This document shows, piece after piece, positions 8,013-17,473 of a DNA stretch of 64,000 nucleotides. How positions within the stretch are numbered: position 1 is the stretch's first letter; each line of letters begins with the position of its first letter. Origin of the DNA: Cellulophaga sp. HaHaR_3_176. Lineage in GTDB: Bacteria > Bacteroidota > Bacteroidia > Flavobacteriales > Flavobacteriaceae. The notes under the pieces are model-generated. The model had not been told where the DNA came from and ran no database searches. It saw only the letters and a program-made list of their open reading frames with translations. The stretch covers positions 3,002,001-3,066,000 of the forward strand of contig NZ_CP058990.1 of NCBI RefSeq assembly GCF_019021925.1. Reading direction: 5' to 3'. A program made the position numbers and the translations under genes.

Positions 8013-9644
8013 TTATTGGTCGTCGTAATTAAATCCGTCGGCAACAACTTTATATTTTGGATCTTCTAAAACATTAACATCTACAATATCATCGGCAGTT
8101 GCTAAAAGTTTTATACAATCTTTACTTAAATGCTTTAAATGTAATTTTTTACCTGCAATTTTATAACGTTCAGAAAGCTTATTAATAGCTTCAATACCTG
8201 ACATATCTGCAATACGGCTATCTTTAAAATCAATAACAACCTCTTCCGGATCATTAGCTACATCAAATTTTTCAGTAAAACCAGTTGTTGATCCAAAAAA
8301 TAAAGGGCCAAAAATTTCGTATGTTTTCACTCCGTTTTCATCTACATTTTTACGAGCACGAATACGTTTTGCATTTTCCCAAGAGAAAGCAAGAGCTGAA
8401 ATAATTACACCAATAAATACTGCTATAGCTAAATCGAAAAACACGGTTATAGCAGATACTGCAATTAAAACAAATGCATCTGACATAGGAATCTTTTTTA
8501 AGATTCTAAAACTTGACCAAGCAAAAGTTTCTATAACCATCATAAACATTACTCCTATTAATGCTGCAATAGGTACTTGTTCAATATATGTATCAGCAAA
8601 TAAAATAAAAGAAAGTAATGTTACCGCCATTACAATACCAGATAATCTTCCTCTACCTTTTGCATTTATATTAATTACTGTTTGGCCAATCATACCACAA
8701 CCACCTGTACCGCCTAACAAACCACTCGCAATGTTACCAAAACCTTGAGCAACACATTCTCTATTACCTCTACCACGAGTATCTGTTAGCTCGTCTACTA
8801 AATTCATAGTCATCAAACTTTCTATTAAACCTACACTTGCAGCTAAGAAAGCATACGGAAGAATAAACGTAAACGTGTCTAAATTAAAAGGTAAAAATTG
8901 CCAAAACTCTTTATTAGGTGTTGGAAATTCACCACTTAAGCCATCTCCTCCACCTTCTCTAATATATGAACCTACAGTTGTTACATCTAAATCTAACAAT
9001 ATAACACCGAAAGTAGTAATCAATATTGCTGTTAATGCTGCTGGTATTTTAGTAGTTAACTTAGGTAAAAAATGAATTATTGCCATTGTAAACAATACTA
9101 AACCAATCATCATATACAACTCAGCTCCTTGCATATAAATACTTAAATACCTTTCAACAGCACTCGGGTCTGGGTTCGGTATTTTATGGCTAAACATTTT
9201 TACTTGCGCCATGAAGATGACAATAGCTAAACCATTTACAAACCCCATCATTACTGAATGCGGAATTAAACGTACAAAGCGACCTAATTTTAAAACACCT
9301 GCAAAAATTTGAATAAGCCCCATTAAAATAACAGCCCCAAGCAAGTAATAATACCCCATATTCTCTACAGGAATATCAAACTCCAAACCTCTAACATGAC
9401 CTTCTTTTATTAAGTCTACAAAAATAACTGCCACAGCACCAGCTGCACCTGAAATCAAGCCTGGTCTACCTCCAAAAATTGCTGTAATTAACCCAACAAT
9501 AAATGCCCCTGATAACGCCACTAAAGGATCGATGTTTGCCACAAAAGCAAAAGCCACCACTTCTGGAATCATCGCTAGAGACACGGTTACCCCTGCGAAA
9601 AAATCGTTTTTAGGATTGGAAGTAAGTTTTTTGATAAAATTCAT
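8013..9644 (-). CDS. SulP-family anion transporter with STAS domain
   Basis: An inner-membrane transporter of 543 residues. The N-terminal core has 10 or more hydrophobic segments with SulP motifs: DFFAGVTVSLAMIPEVVAFA, GGRPGLISGAAGAVAVI and GGTGGCGMIGQTVININAKG. A cytoplasmic STAS domain follows (about residues 440-530; VIDFKDSRIADMSGIEAINK). Substrates of the family are sulfate, bicarbonate or dicarboxylates. I chose the ATG at 9644 over a GTG at 9695 because a TACTTTTG box at 9671-9678 would put transcription start between them. A second, more distant SulP lies at 45674-47266 next to carbonic anhydrases. Confidence 0.9.
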   Translation of the reverse strand: MNFIKKLTSNPKNDFFAGVTVSLAMIPEVVAFAFVANIDPLVALSGAFIVGLITAIFGGRPGLISGAAGAVAVIFVDLIKEGHVRGLEFDIPVENMGYYYLLGAVILMGLIQIFAGVLKLGRFVRLIPHSVMMGFVNGLAIVIFMAQVKMFSHKIPNPDPSAVERYLSIYMQGAELYMMIGLVLFTMAIIHFLPKLTTKIPAALTAILITTFGVILLDLDVTTVGSYIREGGGDGLSGEFPTPNKEFWQFLPFNLDTFTFILPYAFLAASVGLIESLMTMNLVDELTDTRGRGNRECVAQGFGNIASGLLGGTGGCGMIGQTVININAKGRGRLSGIVMAVTLLSFILFADTYIEQVPIAALIGVMFMMVIETFAWSSFRILKKIPMSDAFVLIAVSAITVFFDLAIAVFIGVIISALAFSWENAKRIRARKNVDENGVKTYEIFGPLFFGSTTGFTEKFDVANDPEEVVIDFKDSRIADMSGIEAINKLSERYKIAGKKLHLKHLSKDCIKLLATADDIVDVNVLEDPKYKVVADGFNYDDQ

Positions 9645-9670
9645 TATTTGTACTAATTTTTTTGAAGTGG

Positions 9671-9678
9671 CAAAAGTA
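9671..9678 (-). promoter_or_regulatory. -7 promoter box of the SulP gene
   Basis: The minus strand reads TACTTTTG (TAnnTTTG), 26 bases before the ATG at 9644. It decides between the two candidate starts. Confidence 0.45.
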
Positions 9679-9787
9679 CTACTTTTCAACTGCACGACAC
9701 TATGCAGCCTTAATTATAACATAATTAGCAGATTACATCTTTCCTTTTTGTTGATTCTTAAAATAATTTAAAAAATAAGTATTAAAA

Positions 9788-9819
9788 AACCGCTTTAAGA
9801 TATTAATCTTAAAGCGGTT
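9788..9819 (-). terminator. Rho-independent terminator of the two-repeat lipoprotein gene
   Basis: A perfect 14-bp stem (AACCGCTTTAAGAT / ATCTTAAAGCGGTT) with loop ATTA. On the minus strand it runs into a T-tract, so it terminates the gene ending at 9852. Confidence 0.85.
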
Positions 9820-9851
9820 ACAAAACTTACCAACCTAAAAAACTATTTTAA

Positions 9852-10778
9852 TTATTTTTTCTTTCTAGTAACATTCATTATTGGATTATCAACTTTTATT
9901 CTTTTTCTTGTTGTCGCATTTTCATCGGTTTTTAAGTATTGTATATACCCCCTACCTTTAAATTCATACGTTGTTCCACTATTTGGGTGGTATAATTCAA
10001 TCGTTTTATCATTTATTACATATAACTCAAAATAATCATCTCCAATAAAATCGTAACTCAAGGTTAAAACTTTCAACGAGTTATCATTAGCAACATCATA
10101 TACTTGGTAATCCCCTTCAAAATCCCATTGCAAGGTATTTATTCCTGTTCCCCTATTATCTATTGAAGATCTAAAAAAATCTGACTGATTACCCGTTAAG
10201 AATTGAAGAAAGTTTTCGTTATCAAAATCATTTAAAGCTCCTTCGTTACTAGTATATACTTTTTCCCAAGCATCATATTCTTGCAAGAAATACTGAATAT
10301 TATCATAAAAAACCATATCGTAATCAAAATTACTTCTTTGATATCCTTTTAAAAAATAAGATGTATCAGATCTACTATCATACAATTCAATCGTTTTACT
10401 ATTCACTACAAAAACACCAAGAACCCAGCTTCCATCAATATCATGATTAATTTCTACTATTCCATCAAAACCATTATATGTACCTACATCTATTCCAAAA
10501 CCATTTCCTGTTTTTCCAATACCTGATAAATTATTATTAGCTAACAAAACACCACCATCAAAAGTCACAGTAAATGCACGTTGCAAAAAAGGTATTTCTC
10601 CGTTCCCAATTGTTGCATTAATATCTACATACCACAACTCACTTGATGCTAGTACTTGATTTACATTAAAACGAGTTTCTTCAATTATATAATCATCTTC
10701 TATAAACACCTCTGTGTAACAAGATGCTGCTAACACTCCTACAAATACGAATCCGAATAATAATTTTAATTTTCTCAT
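9852..10778 (-). CDS. Lipoprotein with two internal repeats, function unknown
   Basis: A lipoprotein of 308 residues (MRKLKLLFGFVFVGVLAASC, Cys20). The body holds two related halves, about residues 45-145 and 165-280. Each is beta-rich and ends in the same block: VVNSKTIELYDSRSDTSYFL in the first, VINDKTIELYHPNSGTTYEF in the second. This suggests a duplicated lipocalin-like or beta-sandwich domain. The C-terminus is basic (TRKRIKVDNP, RKKK). I do not recognise a function; similar proteins in this phylum carry vague or misleading names. It is monocistronic, with its own terminator. Confidence 0.75.
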   Translation of the reverse strand: MRKLKLLFGFVFVGVLAASCYTEVFIEDDYIIEETRFNVNQVLASSELWYVDINATIGNGEIPFLQRAFTVTFDGGVLLANNNLSGIGKTGNGFGIDVGTYNGFDGIVEINHDIDGSWVLGVFVVNSKTIELYDSRSDTSYFLKGYQRSNFDYDMVFYDNIQYFLQEYDAWEKVYTSNEGALNDFDNENFLQFLTGNQSDFFRSSIDNRGTGINTLQWDFEGDYQVYDVANDNSLKVLTLSYDFIGDDYFELYVINDKTIELYHPNSGTTYEFKGRGYIQYLKTDENATTRKRIKVDNPIMNVTRKKK

Positions 10779-10874
10779 AATCTAAATCTTTATGGTTATT
10801 TATCACAAAACAATTCTCGTGCCAAAAAACACAAAACACTATTTATCAGCAATCTACATTGTTTTTAATTTTGT

Positions 10875-10882
10875 TAAATTTG
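10875..10882 (+). promoter_or_regulatory. -7 promoter box of gpsA
   Basis: TAAATTTG matches TAnnTTTG, 68 bases before the gpsA ATG. No -33 TTTG is visible at the usual spacing. Confidence 0.4.
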
Positions 10883-10950
10883 TAAAGAGATAAAGTTTTT
10901 GGCAAACTTCTAAAGAATTGTTTACCTTACTTTTTTTTAGATAATGGACT

Positions 10951-11952
10951 ATGAATAGAGATTTGAAATTTGCAGTTTTAGGTGGAGGAAGTTGGGCTAC
11001 AGCAATAGTAAAAATGTTGACAGAAAACGTTGATACTATTCACTGGTTTATGAGAAATTCTGATGCGATTGAGCATATTAGAACTCAAGGCCACAACCCT
11101 AATTATTTAAGTTCAGTAGAGTTTAATACAAAGCAGTTACTTTTAACTGATGATATTAATATTGCAATCAACAATGCCGATATACTAATATTTGCTGTCC
11201 CTTCTGCATTTTTAGAAACAGAACTATCAAAATTAAAGATCTCGTTAGAAGGTAAAACCATTTTTTCTGCAATTAAAGGTATTGTACCAGAAACAGGTTT
11301 AATTGTAGGTGAGCATTTTAATGAAAAATATGACATACCATTTGAAAATATCGGTGTTATAACTGGCCCCTGCCATGCAGAAGAAGTTGCTCTTGAACGT
11401 TTATCATATTTGACAATTGCTTGTGCCAACCAAGATAAAGCTGAAATCGTTGCCGAACATTTAAGTAGCGATTATATTAAAACTAAAATTTCTGATGATA
11501 TCATAGGCACTGAATATGCTGCTATGTTAAAAAACATATATGCTATTGCTGCTGGTATTGCTCATGGGCTTGGTTATGGTGATAATTTTCAAAGTGTTTT
11601 AATGAGTAATGCTATTCGTGAAATGAAACGCTATATTAAAAAAGTACACAACATGAAACGCAACATTAATAACTCAGCATATTTAGGTGATTTATTAGTT
11701 ACCGGCTATTCTGTATTTAGTCGTAATCGCATGTTTGGAAACATGATTGGAAAAGGGTATACCGTTAAAAGTGCCATGATGGAAATGAAAATGGTTGCCG
11801 AAGGATATTACGCTACAAAAAGTGCCTATAAATTAGATAAAGACAAGAACAAAAAAACAAATACACCTATACTAGATGCCGTTTATCAAATACTTTATAA
11901 TGACAAAAACCCTAAAAAAGTTTTTAAAGATTTGACCGACAAATTAGATTAA
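10951..11952 (+). CDS. gpsA: NAD(P)-dependent glycerol-3-phosphate dehydrogenase GpsA
   Basis: A protein of 333 residues, normal length for GpsA. It reduces dihydroxyacetone phosphate to sn-glycerol-3-phosphate for phospholipid synthesis. Seen: Rossmann motif VLGGGSWATAI at residues 9-19, GPCHAEEV in the middle, the catalytic lysine in MLKNIYAIAAGIAHGLGYGD, and GDLLVTGYSVFSRNRMFG near the substrate site. Its last four bases overlap the end of the convergent glpD gene, which runs the reverse reaction. Confidence 0.95.
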   Translation: MNRDLKFAVLGGGSWATAIVKMLTENVDTIHWFMRNSDAIEHIRTQGHNPNYLSSVEFNTKQLLLTDDINIAINNADILIFAVPSAFLETELSKLKISLEGKTIFSAIKGIVPETGLIVGEHFNEKYDIPFENIGVITGPCHAEEVALERLSYLTIACANQDKAEIVAEHLSSDYIKTKISDDIIGTEYAAMLKNIYAIAAGIAHGLGYGDNFQSVLMSNAIREMKRYIKKVHNMKRNINNSAYLGDLLVTGYSVFSRNRMFGNMIGKGYTVKSAMMEMKMVAEGYYATKSAYKLDKDKNKKTNTPILDAVYQILYNDKNPKKVFKDLTDKLD

Positions 11953-13613
11953 CCTCTAGTTAAAGAAAAATTAGAATGTTCGTCTATTTCTTTTTCTAAT
12001 TCGACTTTATAAGCTTCAACATTGGCGTCATCTAAGTTAAAAACTATTTTAAACTCTTCTAAAATAGGAGTCATTAAATAGCGGATACTTTCAATATCAA
12101 AATATAGACGACCTGTTCTACGAATAAAGAAATCCATCGGGTTTTGTATCATTTCGTAATCAATCCCGAATTTAAGTTCTGCCTTAGCCAAGCGTACTTT
12201 TTTATCTTCATCATTTAGTTGAGCATAATTATCGAGAATAATCTCAGTTTGTTTACCGTAATTGGTAACCAAAAACCAAGCATCATGTTTTTCAAAACCT
12301 TCAGGTTTTAGTCGTGTATTAATTTCTGTGATATATTTTTTTACATGTTTAAACTTTTTGAAATCATTGCCACACAAAGGAATTTTATCTGTAAAACATT
12401 CTTTCAATTCCTTTCCACCTTCTTCTTCATTAAGCTTTACAATTCTGTCTAATACTCGTTCTGCCATTTTTCTATAGCCTGTTAACTTTCCACCTGCAAT
12501 ACTTATCAAACCTGTATCTGAGGTGAAAATTTCATCTTTTCGTGAAAGTTCCGAAGCCGACTTACCTTCTTCATGAATTAAAGGTCTCAAACCCGCCCAA
12601 GACGATACTATATCTTCCATATTTAATTCAATAGATGGAAACATGTTGTTTACAGCCGAAATCAAATACATCGCATCTGCTAAATCTGTTTTCACATGGT
12701 CCTTATCATCATTATAGTTAGTATCTGTAGTACCAACATATGTAATTTTTCCTCTCGGAATAGCAAACATCATTCTACCATCAGGAATATCAAAGTACAC
12801 TGATTGTTTTACAGGTAATTTTTCATAAGGAAAAACTAAATGAACACCTTTTGTTAAATGTAAACGTTTCCCTTTTTTTGAATTATTTACACTCCTCAAC
12901 TCATCTACCCAAGGGCCTGCTGCACTTATTACATATTTAGATTTTATAGTAAACTCTTCATTCGTAATACCGTCAACAACTTTTACTCCTGCTATTTTTT
13001 CATTCGTATACACAAAATCTTTTACCGATGCATAGTTTAATGCCATTGCACCGTGTTGTAAACTTGTTTTTATATTTTCAATAGTCAAACGTGCATCATC
13101 TGTTCTATATTCTGCATAATAACCCGCACCATTCAATATTTTTTTAGGTAATAAAGGTTCTAATTTTAAAGCTTCCTTTTTCTCTAGCATTTTACGCTTA
13201 TCATCTCCTGAAACCTGAGCTAAAATATCATATACCTTAAGACCTATTGATGTTAACCATTTTCCATATGAGCCATTTTCAATTAATGGTAGCAACATTT
13301 TTTCGGGAAGTACTAAATGAGGTGCTAGTTTGTGTACAATAGCCCGTTCTGAACCCACTTCTTTTACCAACCAAAAATCAAATTGCTTAAGGTAACGCAA
13401 CCCTCCATGTATTAACTTTGTTGATTTACTACTTGTACCCGAAGCAAAATCATTTTTTTCAACAAGAGCTACTTTTAAACCTCTTGAAGCGGCATCTAAA
13501 GCAATACCACCACCTGTAATTCCACCACCAATAACTACTAAATCAAATTTTTCATTCGTTAGTTTTTGTATCGTTTTTACTCTATTTAAATTCGAAAAGC
13601 TTACAGGTTTCAT
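11949..13613 (-). CDS. glpD: FAD-dependent glycerol-3-phosphate dehydrogenase GlpD
   Basis: A protein of 554 residues that oxidises glycerol-3-phosphate to dihydroxyacetone phosphate and feeds electrons to the quinone pool at the inner membrane. Seen: FAD-binding VVIGGGITGGGIALDAASRG near residue 27, GTSSKSTKLIHGGLRYL, the central RMMFAIPRGKITYVGTTDTN and the FAD segment ISIAGGKLTGYRKMAE. A short palindrome overlaps its -7 promoter box (13639-13659). No glpK or glpF lies nearby. Confidence 0.95.
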   Translation of the reverse strand: MKPVSFSNLNRVKTIQKLTNEKFDLVVIGGGITGGGIALDAASRGLKVALVEKNDFASGTSSKSTKLIHGGLRYLKQFDFWLVKEVGSERAIVHKLAPHLVLPEKMLLPLIENGSYGKWLTSIGLKVYDILAQVSGDDKRKMLEKKEALKLEPLLPKKILNGAGYYAEYRTDDARLTIENIKTSLQHGAMALNYASVKDFVYTNEKIAGVKVVDGITNEEFTIKSKYVISAAGPWVDELRSVNNSKKGKRLHLTKGVHLVFPYEKLPVKQSVYFDIPDGRMMFAIPRGKITYVGTTDTNYNDDKDHVKTDLADAMYLISAVNNMFPSIELNMEDIVSSWAGLRPLIHEEGKSASELSRKDEIFTSDTGLISIAGGKLTGYRKMAERVLDRIVKLNEEEGGKELKECFTDKIPLCGNDFKKFKHVKKYITEINTRLKPEGFEKHDAWFLVTNYGKQTEIILDNYAQLNDEDKKVRLAKAELKFGIDYEMIQNPMDFFIRRTGRLYFDIESIRYLMTPILEEFKIVFNLDDANVEAYKVELEKEIDEHSNFSLTRG

Positions 13614-13638
13614 AACTTTTATTTTAAAAATTGAAAGG

Positions 13639-13659
13639 ATCTTATCCCAAAGATAAGAT
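13639..13659 (-). promoter_or_regulatory. Palindrome over the glpD -7 box (possible operator)
   Basis: ATCTTATC-CCAAA-GATAAGAT is a perfect 8-bp inverted repeat. On the minus strand it contains TATCTTTG (13648-13655), an exact TAnnTTTG box 34 bases before the glpD ATG. It could be an operator. Alternatively it is a weak hairpin ending pbpC transcripts, though the T-tract follows only after several bases. Confidence 0.45.
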
Positions 13660-13710
13660 ATTGGAGTGCTATTTTATAGCTTGCTTACGACTTAAAGATA
13701 GCTCTAAAAA

Positions 13711-16059
13711 TTATTCTATAGTAATTGTAATACTTGCTTCGTTACCCAATTCGTCTACAACAGAAATTATATGACTTCCTACATCTGGCAAGAGTCCAAT
13801 TTCATGAAAATCCTTTGTTTCTTTTATAAAAGTAGTATCTAAATACCAAAACACTTTAGTTTCTGGTTTTGCATGAGCTAATTTTAGAATCAACTCATTT
13901 CTTTTACCTTCAAAGTTTTTAGCAAGCATTATTTTACTCCTATCTCTCGGGTAAATAAATTGCATTGTAGCTACATGTACAGGGACACAATCTGACCTGT
14001 AAGAAGGTAACGATTTGTATGTCGGATGTGTTTTTTTATAATAGTACTCAAGAATTGGTGGCAATACAAACCAAGGCTCTGTAGTTGTTTTAGATAAATC
14101 TTCACAAGAAGAGTTAACTCTAAATTGCTTATTTTGATCTAATTGAATTGTTTTATGGTATGAGCAAACTTCTACATAATTTCTTTTATTAGGAATATCA
14201 ATAGTATTTGTTGGACAATTTTCAGATGCTAAATAACCACTATCAGCACACACATTAACCTCAGCAAACTCGTCTAAAGGTTTTAGAAACCAATCTGATT
14301 TTGGTAAAACATCAAACACATCAAATAAAATGGGTGCTGCACTAGAAACTCCAGTAACGTTTGGCCTTCCTTCTCCATCTGCATTACCTACCCAAACACC
14401 AACTACATAATCAGTCGTAGTCCCTATTGCCCAAGCATCTTTATTTCCAAAACTTGTTCCTGTTTTCCATGCAATTTTTTTGCTAGAATCATAAAATTCC
14501 CAAGATTCGCTTCCCTCTGGCCTATTTACATCTTTCATTGCTTCAAAAGTCAAATAAATACTGGCAGCATCAAATTGTATTGCATTAGTCGTTTTTTTAC
14601 CAAATTCAACCTTTTCAATAGCATTCCAAATTGGTTGTGTAAATTCATTACTATAATACTCGCTCGAGGTTGTGTTGAAGTGGTTAACGGTAGATGCTAA
14701 ATTGGCATAGGTTTTACACAAATCCCAAAGGTTACTTTCCGCTCCTCCTAAAATTAAAGTAAGTCCGTAATGATCTGCAGATTTATTAATTCCTTTTAAA
14801 TCAAAATTATCTAATTGGTCTCTAAATTTTTGAAGCCCGTAAGATTGTAAAAGCCTAACAGCTGGTATATTTAAAGATCGTGCCAATGCTTTTTTAGCCT
14901 CAATGGCTCCACTATAGTTTTCATTAAAATTTTCAGGCGTGTATCCTGCTATTTGAGTTGGAATATCAGGTACAAGCATGTCTGGTAATAATTCACCAGC
15001 ATCAAGCATCGCTGTATATAACAATGGTTTTATAACACTACCAGTACTCCTATTTGCCTGTACCATATCTACATCTTTTTCATGTAAACCGTCTGTTGGT
15101 GTATTACCAACATAGGCTAATACATTTCTGGTTTTAACATCTAAAACTAAAACAGCTGCATTATAGACCTGATTTTGTTTTAAAGATTGGTAGTGGCGCT
15201 TTAAAATTACATTAGCATTCTGTTGTATATTATGATCTAAAGTAGCTTTTACACGCTCTCCTTTTTTAGTTTTAGAGACTAACTGAATAAAATGGGGTGC
15301 TAACCTTGGTAAAGCATAAGGTTTGTTAGGTAAACCTTCTAATAAAGCCAATTCGTAAGTCGTTTTGTCAATTATTTTTTCTTCTAATATTTTTTTTAAT
15401 AATCGATTTCTTTTAGTTAGAAGTTTTTCTTGATTTTTACCAGGATAAATAAGGCTAGGAGCATTAGGTAATACAGCTAAAGTAGCCGACTCTGCCCATG
15501 AAAGTTGATGTGGTAGTAATCCAAAATAACGCCATGCCGCAACTTCTAAGCCTACCACATTACCCCCAAAAGGAGCATGACTGGCATATAATTTTAAAAT
15601 ATCATCTTTTGAATACCTAAACTCTAACCTAGTTGCTAAAATTAATTCTATAAGCTTTTCTCCGTAAGATCTTTTTTGATTTTCTCTTGATAATCTTATT
15701 ACTTGTTGCGTAATAGTACTTCCTCCCCTAACTGTTTTGCCTGCTTTGTAATTAGCTCCAATAGCCTTTATCATTGAAACTGGATTAAAACCAGGATGCT
15801 TATAAAAATAAGCATCTTCAAAATTTAGTAAACAAGTTTTGAATTTTATGGGCACACTGTCTACTACTGGAAAACGCCACTGCCCATCATCGGCAATTTT
15901 AGCCCCCAACAAAACACCCTGCTTACTCTCTACTACAGTTGCTGTAGGAGCTGTAAAAAGAATTTTTGGTAAGCATAAATAATATGCCACTAACAACACA
16001 GCTATTGCTATAGTTTTTTTGAGGTTGTTTTTTAAAAATTGGAGAATTTTTTCTTTCAC
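13711..16059 (-). CDS. pbpC: Penicillin-binding protein 1C
   Basis: A bifunctional murein synthase of 782 residues. After an N-terminal membrane anchor (about residues 15-35) comes the GT51 glycosyltransferase with NFEDAYFYKHPGF and GGSTITQQVIRL. The transpeptidase follows with the active-site serine in TGSVIKP (Ser341), SLN in LARSLNIPAVR, and KTGTSFGNKDAW. The C-terminus is a BiPBP_C domain with Ig-like strands. It polymerises and cross-links periplasmic peptidoglycan. PbpC genes often accompany alpha-2-macroglobulin genes, here at 18017-23536 on the same strand. Confidence 0.95.
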   Translation of the reverse strand: MKEKILQFLKNNLKKTIAIAVLLVAYYLCLPKILFTAPTATVVESKQGVLLGAKIADDGQWRFPVVDSVPIKFKTCLLNFEDAYFYKHPGFNPVSMIKAIGANYKAGKTVRGGSTITQQVIRLSRENQKRSYGEKLIELILATRLEFRYSKDDILKLYASHAPFGGNVVGLEVAAWRYFGLLPHQLSWAESATLAVLPNAPSLIYPGKNQEKLLTKRNRLLKKILEEKIIDKTTYELALLEGLPNKPYALPRLAPHFIQLVSKTKKGERVKATLDHNIQQNANVILKRHYQSLKQNQVYNAAVLVLDVKTRNVLAYVGNTPTDGLHEKDVDMVQANRSTGSVIKPLLYTAMLDAGELLPDMLVPDIPTQIAGYTPENFNENYSGAIEAKKALARSLNIPAVRLLQSYGLQKFRDQLDNFDLKGINKSADHYGLTLILGGAESNLWDLCKTYANLASTVNHFNTTSSEYYSNEFTQPIWNAIEKVEFGKKTTNAIQFDAASIYLTFEAMKDVNRPEGSESWEFYDSSKKIAWKTGTSFGNKDAWAIGTTTDYVVGVWVGNADGEGRPNVTGVSSAAPILFDVFDVLPKSDWFLKPLDEFAEVNVCADSGYLASENCPTNTIDIPNKRNYVEVCSYHKTIQLDQNKQFRVNSSCEDLSKTTTEPWFVLPPILEYYYKKTHPTYKSLPSYRSDCVPVHVATMQFIYPRDRSKIMLAKNFEGKRNELILKLAHAKPETKVFWYLDTTFIKETKDFHEIGLLPDVGSHIISVVDELGNEASITITIE

Positions 16060-16070
16060 GTATTAAGCTG

Positions 16071-16373
16071 TTACTTCTCAAATTCATACTCTCTCTCCAC
16101 TAAACAAATGCGTACTTTATACCATTTATACCAATCTGTAACACCTTTTCTTTGTGCAAATAAATGGTCTGCATTTGTCTTCCAATCAGCAATCGCAGCT
16201 AAACTGGTCCAATAACTAACAGTTATACCAACAGATTCTCTGGCACTTTCTATTCCTAAAAACCCAGATTGATTTTTTGCTAGCCTTTCCATTTCTTCAG
16301 CCATTTCGCCATATCCATGATCACCACTGGTTCTTGTTGATGTAAATATTACTGCATAGTATGGTTTTTCCAT
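16071..16373 (-). CDS. Antibiotic biosynthesis monooxygenase (ABM)-like protein
   Basis: A small dimeric ferredoxin-like-fold protein of 100 residues. YYAVIFTSTRTSGDHGYGEM, then SGFLGIESARESVGITVSYW and DWKTNADHLFAQRKG, follow the ABM layout of relatives that read as stress-response or haem-type monooxygenases. Substrate unknown. The ATG at 16373 is chosen; the open frame reaches a TTG at 16400 that would overlap the upstream gene. It lies 4 bases after its neighbour's stop and 11 bases before pbpC, so the three genes probably form one transcript. Confidence 0.75.
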   Translation of the reverse strand: MEKPYYAVIFTSTRTSGDHGYGEMAEEMERLAKNQSGFLGIESARESVGITVSYWTSLAAIADWKTNADHLFAQRKGVTDWYKWYKVRICLVEREYEFEK

Positions 16374-16377
16374 TTTT

Positions 16378-16734
16378 TTAGCTGATGTACTCTTTATCAA
16401 TAAAATAATTTACAATTGCTTCTTTCATTAAAACAGATTGCTCACCTGCTTTTAGTGCTGGCAATTCTTCTTTTATGGTGTAATGAGGCCAACCTTCTTC
16501 ATCAAAATAATCAAATTCATAAAATCCGTAAGGCTCTAAAAGCCTACAAATTGCAATATGCATTAAATCTAATTTTTCGTCTTTTTTGTACGTTCTATGG
16601 TATTTGCCTAGTTCTTGAACCCCTACTAAATATATAATAGCATCTAATTCTAATGGATCTCCATCAGAAAATTGTGCAGATAGTTTCTCTATTAATATAT
16701 CCCAACGTTCTTTTAATTGTATATCTCTTGCCAT
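16378..16734 (-). CDS. Conserved hypothetical protein
   Basis: A soluble protein of 118 residues with no signal peptide or TM segment. It contains DGDPLELDAIIYLVGVQELG, a mid segment LMHIAICRLLEPYGFYEFDY and a C-terminal helix. It looks alpha-helical and acidic. I do not recognise the family. It heads the minus-strand group hyp-ABM-pbpC, which may link it to cell-wall synthesis, but this is only positional. Confidence 0.7.
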   Translation of the reverse strand: MARDIQLKERWDILIEKLSAQFSDGDPLELDAIIYLVGVQELGKYHRTYKKDEKLDLMHIAICRLLEPYGFYEFDYFDEEGWPHYTIKEELPALKAGEQSVLMKEAIVNYFIDKEYIS

Positions 16735-16843
16735 TTTGCTTATCGTATCTTATCTATAACTTACTTTACAGGTATTACTTAAAAGGTCTCTTACCTGTAA
16801 TTTAAATCATAAATTCTGATTTCAAAGGTACAAATCAAAGTTC

Positions 16844-16851
16844 TATATTTG
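16844..16851 (+). promoter_or_regulatory. -7 promoter box of cvpA
   Basis: TATATTTG matches TAnnTTTG, 16 bases before the cvpA ATG. No good -33 element is visible. Confidence 0.5.
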
Positions 16852-16867
16852 CTCCAAACATAACATT

Positions 16868-17362
16868 ATGAATTTTTTAGACATTGTTTTGGGCTTATTG
16901 TTAATTTGGGGATTATACAAAGGGTTAAAAAATGGTTTATTTGTAGAATTAGCTTCTTTAGTAGCATTAATTGCTGGAATTTACGGAACAATCCATTTTT
17001 CGTACATCGCTGGTGATTATTTATCTCAAAATTTTGATTGGGATGAAAAGTACATGAATATAGCTTCGTTCGTTATTACATTTATTGTTATTGTTTTAGC
17101 CATCCATTATTCCGCAAGGCTTTTAACGAAAGTAGCAGACTTTGCTATGCTTGGGGTTTTAAATAAAATTGCCGGCGGTGTTTTTGGCACATTAAAGGTT
17201 GCGGTAATTATAGGTGCTGTTTTGGTGTTTTTTGACAGACTAGATAATGCTACAAATTTAGTTAATGAAGAAACTAAAAAAGAATCTAGACTTTATGAGC
17301 CTGTAAAAGAAATAGGAGCTTTCGTTTTTAATGCCGTATTACACACAAAAAATAAAGAATAA
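16868..17362 (+). CDS. cvpA: CvpA family membrane protein
   Basis: An inner-membrane protein of 164 residues with four hydrophobic segments (about residues 3-20, 27-48, 63-85, 100-123). MNFLDIVLGLLLIWGLYKGL, the GLF/ELASL motif and LGVLNKIAGGVFGTLKVAVI match CvpA. The E. coli member was found through colicin V secretion and is tied to envelope homeostasis. It is monocistronic and diverges from the minus-strand pbpC group. Confidence 0.85.
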   Translation: MNFLDIVLGLLLIWGLYKGLKNGLFVELASLVALIAGIYGTIHFSYIAGDYLSQNFDWDEKYMNIASFVITFIVIVLAIHYSARLLTKVADFAMLGVLNKIAGGVFGTLKVAVIIGAVLVFFDRLDNATNLVNEETKKESRLYEPVKEIGAFVFNAVLHTKNKE

Positions 17363-17473
17363 CTACATAAAATACTTATAACCTGATTGTTGCACTTTTC
17401 CCCTTGATATTTAGAAGAGATTTGTTGTTCATCGTTTTTTGAACCAGTTTTATCGAAAAATAAAATAAAATCT

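Noticed and set aside
9532..9771. 79-codon plus-strand frame over the SulP start
   Set aside because: It is antisense to the N-terminus of the SulP gene and shows no domain.
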